64,000 nt of DNA from Lewinellaceae bacterium (GTDB lineage: Bacteria; Bacteroidota; Bacteroidia; Chitinophagales; Saprospiraceae). Below the pieces are notes generated by a model. The model had not been told where the DNA came from and ran no database searches. It was given only the letters and a program-made list of their open reading frames with translations. The position numbers were made by a program, and so were the translations under genes. Below, piece by piece: positions 61,278 through 64,000 of this stretch. The stretch lies in assembly GCA_020636375.1 (NCBI GenBank), contig JACJXZ010000007.1, forward strand, positions 186,001 to 250,000, given 5' to 3'. Each line of letters starts with the position of its first letter. Positions within the stretch are counted from its first letter, which is position 1.

Positions 61278-61684
61278 GAGTATCAAATCTTTACCAATCA
61301 AACTAAATGATTCAGCCTGAATGCTTTAAAAAATTTCGGATCATTGGAGAAATCCAGTAGTTGCTGAATATTTAGCTTTCCTCCCTCTCTTAACTTGCTC
61401 TTTTTTCTATAAGTGTCTTCGTCAAAAATAATTCGCAGAGGGAGAATGACAAAATTTTAACCTGTTTTTTAGATGAAAGCCTAAGTTTTTTGTGAATTTC
61501 ACGAAAAAGCTTCATCAAAATGGTGTTAATAAATAGCCTGAAGGGATAAATAGCCGCCCTTTTTACCGGGGTTGAGGATAGTTCTTTCAGATTGGGATGG
61601 CCAAAGATGGATAAACGAATCCAATTTGATGTATATTTTAAGACTTTTTAACGCTTTTTAACGATCGGGAGGGGGGGGGTGGCG

Positions 61685-61818
61685 TAAGTGCCCGGACAGA
61701 AATACTTTGAGATACATGGAAATAAGGAAATACTTTGCAAGCCCAGGTTTGGCGAGTATTTCCAGGTATTTCAACGTATTTCCGCATATTCCACTATTTC
61801 AGTCCAGGTACTTATACG
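61685..61818. repeat. Hairpin element with TIR AAGTRCCYGGACWGAAATA
   Basis: GTAAGTGCCCGGACAGAAAT on the left and ATTTCAGTCCAGGTACTTAT on the right are imperfect inverted ends. Inside, ATACATGGAAATAAGGAAAT faces GTATTTCCAGGTATTTCAAC. The ATACATGGAAA word is the unit of the tandem array at 21560-21659. Confidence 0.65.
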
Positions 61819-61851
61819 TGTATTTGTGTTTACGGTTGCGTTCCCGGGGTT

Positions 61852-61943
61852 GTGTAGATGTATAAGGGTGAAAAAGTATAAATGAACCCCACTCCCATCG
61901 AACCCTCTCTTTTACACCTTTACACTTATACACCTTTACACAA
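61852..61943. repeat. GTGTAAA / TTTACAC hairpin repeat, copy 3
   Basis: TGTAGATGTATAAGGGTG on the left, then CTCTTTTACACCTTTACACT and TATACACCTTTACACA on the right. Shares CCCTCTCTTTTACAC with the copy at 58204-58279. Confidence 0.65.
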
Positions 61944-62032
61944 TCTCAGTAATTCCCCTTAAATCCTGGCATATATGAACTTCTCCTCCTATCTTCGCTG
62001 TTCCAAAAAAATGGGCTGGTTTTAAGGAACAC

Positions 62033-62109
62033 TTAAAAACAAGTCCGATGGCAGGGAATCGAAGGAAGGCCACGATTCGCTGGCCTATAATGCCGAACTT
62101 GTTTTTTAA
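62033..62109. repeat. Hairpin with ends TTAAAAACAAGTCCG, before alaS
   Basis: TTAAAAACAAGTCCG on the left and GAACTTGTTTTTTAA on the right, enclosing a second stem (AGGCCA / TGGCCT around CGATTCG). The ends match 48528-48636. It finishes 14 bp before the alaS ATG, so it would lie in the leader and could affect translation or attenuation. Confidence 0.75.
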
Positions 62110-62123
62110 CTACTAATAAGGTT

Positions 62124-64000
62124 ATGACTTCAACAGAAATACGGCAGGCGTTCCTCGACTTTTTCGCCTCCAAGCAGCATAAGATCGTGCCCAGCGCGCC
62201 GATCGTGAGCAAGGACGACCCCACTCTCATGTTCACCAACGCGGGCATGAACCAGTTCAAAGATTACTTCCTCGGCAACCAGGTGCCGGATAACCCCCGC
62301 ATCGCCGACACCCAGAAGTGCATGCGCGTTTCCGGCAAACATAACGACCTGGAAGACGTAGGGCGCGACGGCACCCACCACACCATGTTCGAAATGCTGG
62401 GCAACTGGTCCATCGGCGACTATTTTAAAAAAGAAGCCATCGCCTGGTCCTGGGAACTGCTCACCGGGGTATACGGCGTCGACAAAAGCTGCCTCTACGC
62501 CACCGTCTTCGAAGGGGACGAAGAGGAGGGGCTGGAACCCGACGACGAAGCCCGCGCCCTCTGGAGGCAATACCTTCCCGACAGCCACATCATCAACGGC
62601 AATAAGAAAGACAACTTCTGGGAGATGGGTGACACTGGCCCCTGCGGCCCCTGCTCCGAAATCCATATCGACCTGCGCGGCGAGGAGGACCGCAAGGAAG
62701 TGCCGGGAGAAAACCTGGTCAACCAGGACCACCCGGAGGTGATCGAAATCTGGAACAACGTCTTCATCCAGTTCAACCGCAAAGCCGACGGCAAGCTGGA
62801 GAGCCTGCCCGCAAAACACGTGGACACCGGCATGGGCTTCGAACGCCTCTGCATGGTGCTGCAGGGCAAAACCGCCACCTACGATACCGACGTATTCACC
62901 CCCATCATCCACTTTATCGAACACAAGACCGGTAAAAAATACGGCGGCAGCTATAAACCGGATGCCGAATCCGACACCGCCATGCGGGTGGTGGCCGACC
63001 ACATCCGCGCCATCGCCCTCTGCATTGCCGATGGCCAGCTGCCCGGCAACAACGGCGCCGGCTACGTCGTGCGGCGCATCCTGCGGCGGGCCGTCCGCTA
63101 CTATTTCCAGTTCCTCGACATCAAAGAACCCTTCCTGCATACGATCATCCCCCTGCTGGCGGAATACTTCAGTGGCGTCTTTCCCGAATTAAAGGCTCAG
63201 CAGGCGCAGGTGGCCAGGGTGATCGAAGGGGAGGAAACCACCTTCCTCCATACCCTCGAAAAGGGCCTGCGGCGCTTCGACACGCTGGATGTCAGCTCCG
63301 GCCAGATCGACGGACAGGATGCTTTCGAACTCTACGACACCTTCGGCTTCCCCATCGACCTGACCCGCCTCCTTGCCGCCGAGCGCGGCCTGTCGGTCGA
63401 CGAAGAGGGCTTCCGGAAGGCCCTCCAGGAGCAAAAGGAACGCTCCCGGGCAGACGCGCACAAACTGGTGGGCGACTGGCGCGTGGTGCGCGAGGGCGAA
63501 GAGGTTGCTTTTGTCGGTTACGACAAACTGGCAGTAGACAATGCCCACGTGCTGAAATACCGCACCGTAGAAGCCAAAGGCAGAGAGCAGTTCCAGATCG
63601 TGCTCAACCAGACGCCTTTCTACGCCGAAAGCGGCGGCCAGGCCGGCGATTCGGGCCTGCTCTGGTTCGGCGCAGAAAAAATACCGGTGCTGGATACCCA
63701 GAAAGACAACGAACTGATCATCCACGTCGTCAAAAACCTGCCGGACGACATCGAAGGGCCGGTGCGCGCCGAAGTGAATACGGCCCGGCGCCAGGCCACG
63801 GCCAGCAACCACTCGGCCACCCACCTCATGCACGCGGCCTTGCACCGCATCCTCGGCCAGCATGCCCTGCAGAAAGGGCAGGACGTGGACGACAAGCGCC
63901 TGCGCTTCGACTTCTCTCATTTCCAGAAAGTTACCGATGAAGAAGTGCGGCAGATCGAAGAAATGGTCAATCAAAAAATCCGCGAAAACATACCGCTGGA
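62124..64000 (+). CDS. alaS: Alanyl-tRNA synthetase (5' part, runs off the window)
   Basis: Charges tRNA-Ala. The first 625 codons are present. Class II aminoacylation domain: MTSTEIRQAFLDFFASKQHKIVPSAP, motif 1 PTLMFTNAGMNQFKDYFLG, motif 2 FEMLGNWSIGDYFKKE, WEMGDTGPCGPCSEIH, motif 3 GMGFERLCMVLQGK. The editing domain starts with the zinc motif HSATHLMHAAL (HxxxH). The remaining C-Ala part lies beyond 64000. ATG 62124 gives the normal family start. Confidence 0.98.
   Translation, partial: MTSTEIRQAFLDFFASKQHKIVPSAPIVSKDDPTLMFTNAGMNQFKDYFLGNQVPDNPRIADTQKCMRVSGKHNDLEDVGRDGTHHTMFEMLGNWSIGDYFKKEAIAWSWELLTGVYGVDKSCLYATVFEGDEEEGLEPDDEARALWRQYLPDSHIINGNKKDNFWEMGDTGPCGPCSEIHIDLRGEEDRKEVPGENLVNQDHPEVIEIWNNVFIQFNRKADGKLESLPAKHVDTGMGFERLCMVLQGKTATYDTDVFTPIIHFIEHKTGKKYGGSYKPDAESDTAMRVVADHIRAIALCIADGQLPGNNGAGYVVRRILRRAVRYYFQFLDIKEPFLHTIIPLLAEYFSGVFPELKAQQAQVARVIEGEETTFLHTLEKGLRRFDTLDVSSGQIDGQDAFELYDTFGFPIDLTRLLAAERGLSVDEEGFRKALQEQKERSRADAHKLVGDWRVVREGEEVAFVGYDKLAVDNAHVLKYRTVEAKGREQFQIVLNQTPFYAESGGQAGDSGLLWFGAEKIPVLDTQKDNELIIHVVKNLPDDIEGPVRAEVNTARRQATASNHSATHLMHAALHRILGQHALQKGQDVDDKRLRFDFSHFQKVTDEEVRQIEEMVNQKIRENIPL

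Larger units (their letters stand above)
61278..62123. other. Divergent intergenic region with three repeats
   Basis: 850 bp between the divergent M23 and alaS genes. It is AT-rich at the M23 end and holds three hairpin repeats (61685-61818, 61852-61943, 62033-62109). No gene recognised; a G9 run at 61671-61679 is present. Confidence 0.6.

Overview
The window looks like a chromosome segment of a gliding, T9SS-bearing member of the Bacteroidota, most likely a Saprospiria relative (Lewinella/Haliscomenobacter type). The evidence is Bacteroidota -7 boxes (TAnnTTTG) ahead of several genes, five type IX secretion cargo genes or remnants with type A or type B C-terminal sorting domains, a PorP/SprF protein next to a PorE-like OmpA protein, a coaX-OMP-TPR operon and caspase-like peptidases. 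No rRNA, tRNA or CRISPR array was recognised.

Layout. 1-3 kb: decayed IS91-type element (tyrosine recombinase plus HUH transposase) and a frameshifted doc toxin locus. 3-5.5 kb: AraC regulator, aldo/keto reductase, META lipoprotein. 5.6-12.3 kb: a 2230-residue adhesin with 30 Cys-pair repeats and a gliding-motility C-terminal domain. 13-15.5 kb: histidine kinase and response regulator. 15.5-19.8 kb: a gene graveyard with T9SS pseudogenes, a hairpin MITE and a decayed IS66 element that still has its 8-bp target duplication. 20-24 kb: pyrD, MscS channel, T9SS cargo. 24.3-29.2 kb: accessory island with a Uma2 nuclease, two caspase-FISUMP genes flanking an HNH module. 29.6-36.3 kb: purH-coaX-OMP-TPR, then nadE preceded by a colicin E5-like toxin and its probable immunity gene. 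37.7-38.7 kb: toxin-antitoxin genes. 38.9-42.5 kb: dnaX and a Crp/Fnr regulator. 42.7-46.6 kb: Rpn nuclease and another T9SS type B protein. 47.4-51.8 kb: PorP/SprF, OmpA-DUF1573, pnuC. 52.4-59.1 kb: lipoproteins, two exported caspases and a TPR protein. 59.1-64 kb: CapA, M23 peptidase and the start of alaS.

Three signals stand out. (1) The two caspase-FISUMP paralogues differ, over about 190 bp at their 3' ends, almost only at first and second positions of NNC codons, while the intervening bases and the terminal anchors are identical. This is the footprint of adenine-directed mutagenesis by a diversity-generating retroelement (DGR) acting from elsewhere in the genome, on proteins with the layout of an intracellular sensor fused to a caspase. 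(2) The segment is full of small palindromic elements. Classes of 25 bp and 23 bp have inserted inside coding sequences and explain four frameshifts exactly, and larger hairpin MITEs sit in intergenic regions. One MITE lies in frame inside a signal peptide with a 10-bp target duplication. (3) dnaX carries an A9 run at the core/linker boundary with stop codons immediately in both other frames, as expected for making a short gamma form by slippage.

Housekeeping genes (pyrD, purH, coaX, nadE, dnaX, alaS) are intact and confidently named. Most accessory and surface genes are decayed or repeat-rich, so the window is a mosaic of stable metabolic operons and rapidly changing surface and conflict loci.
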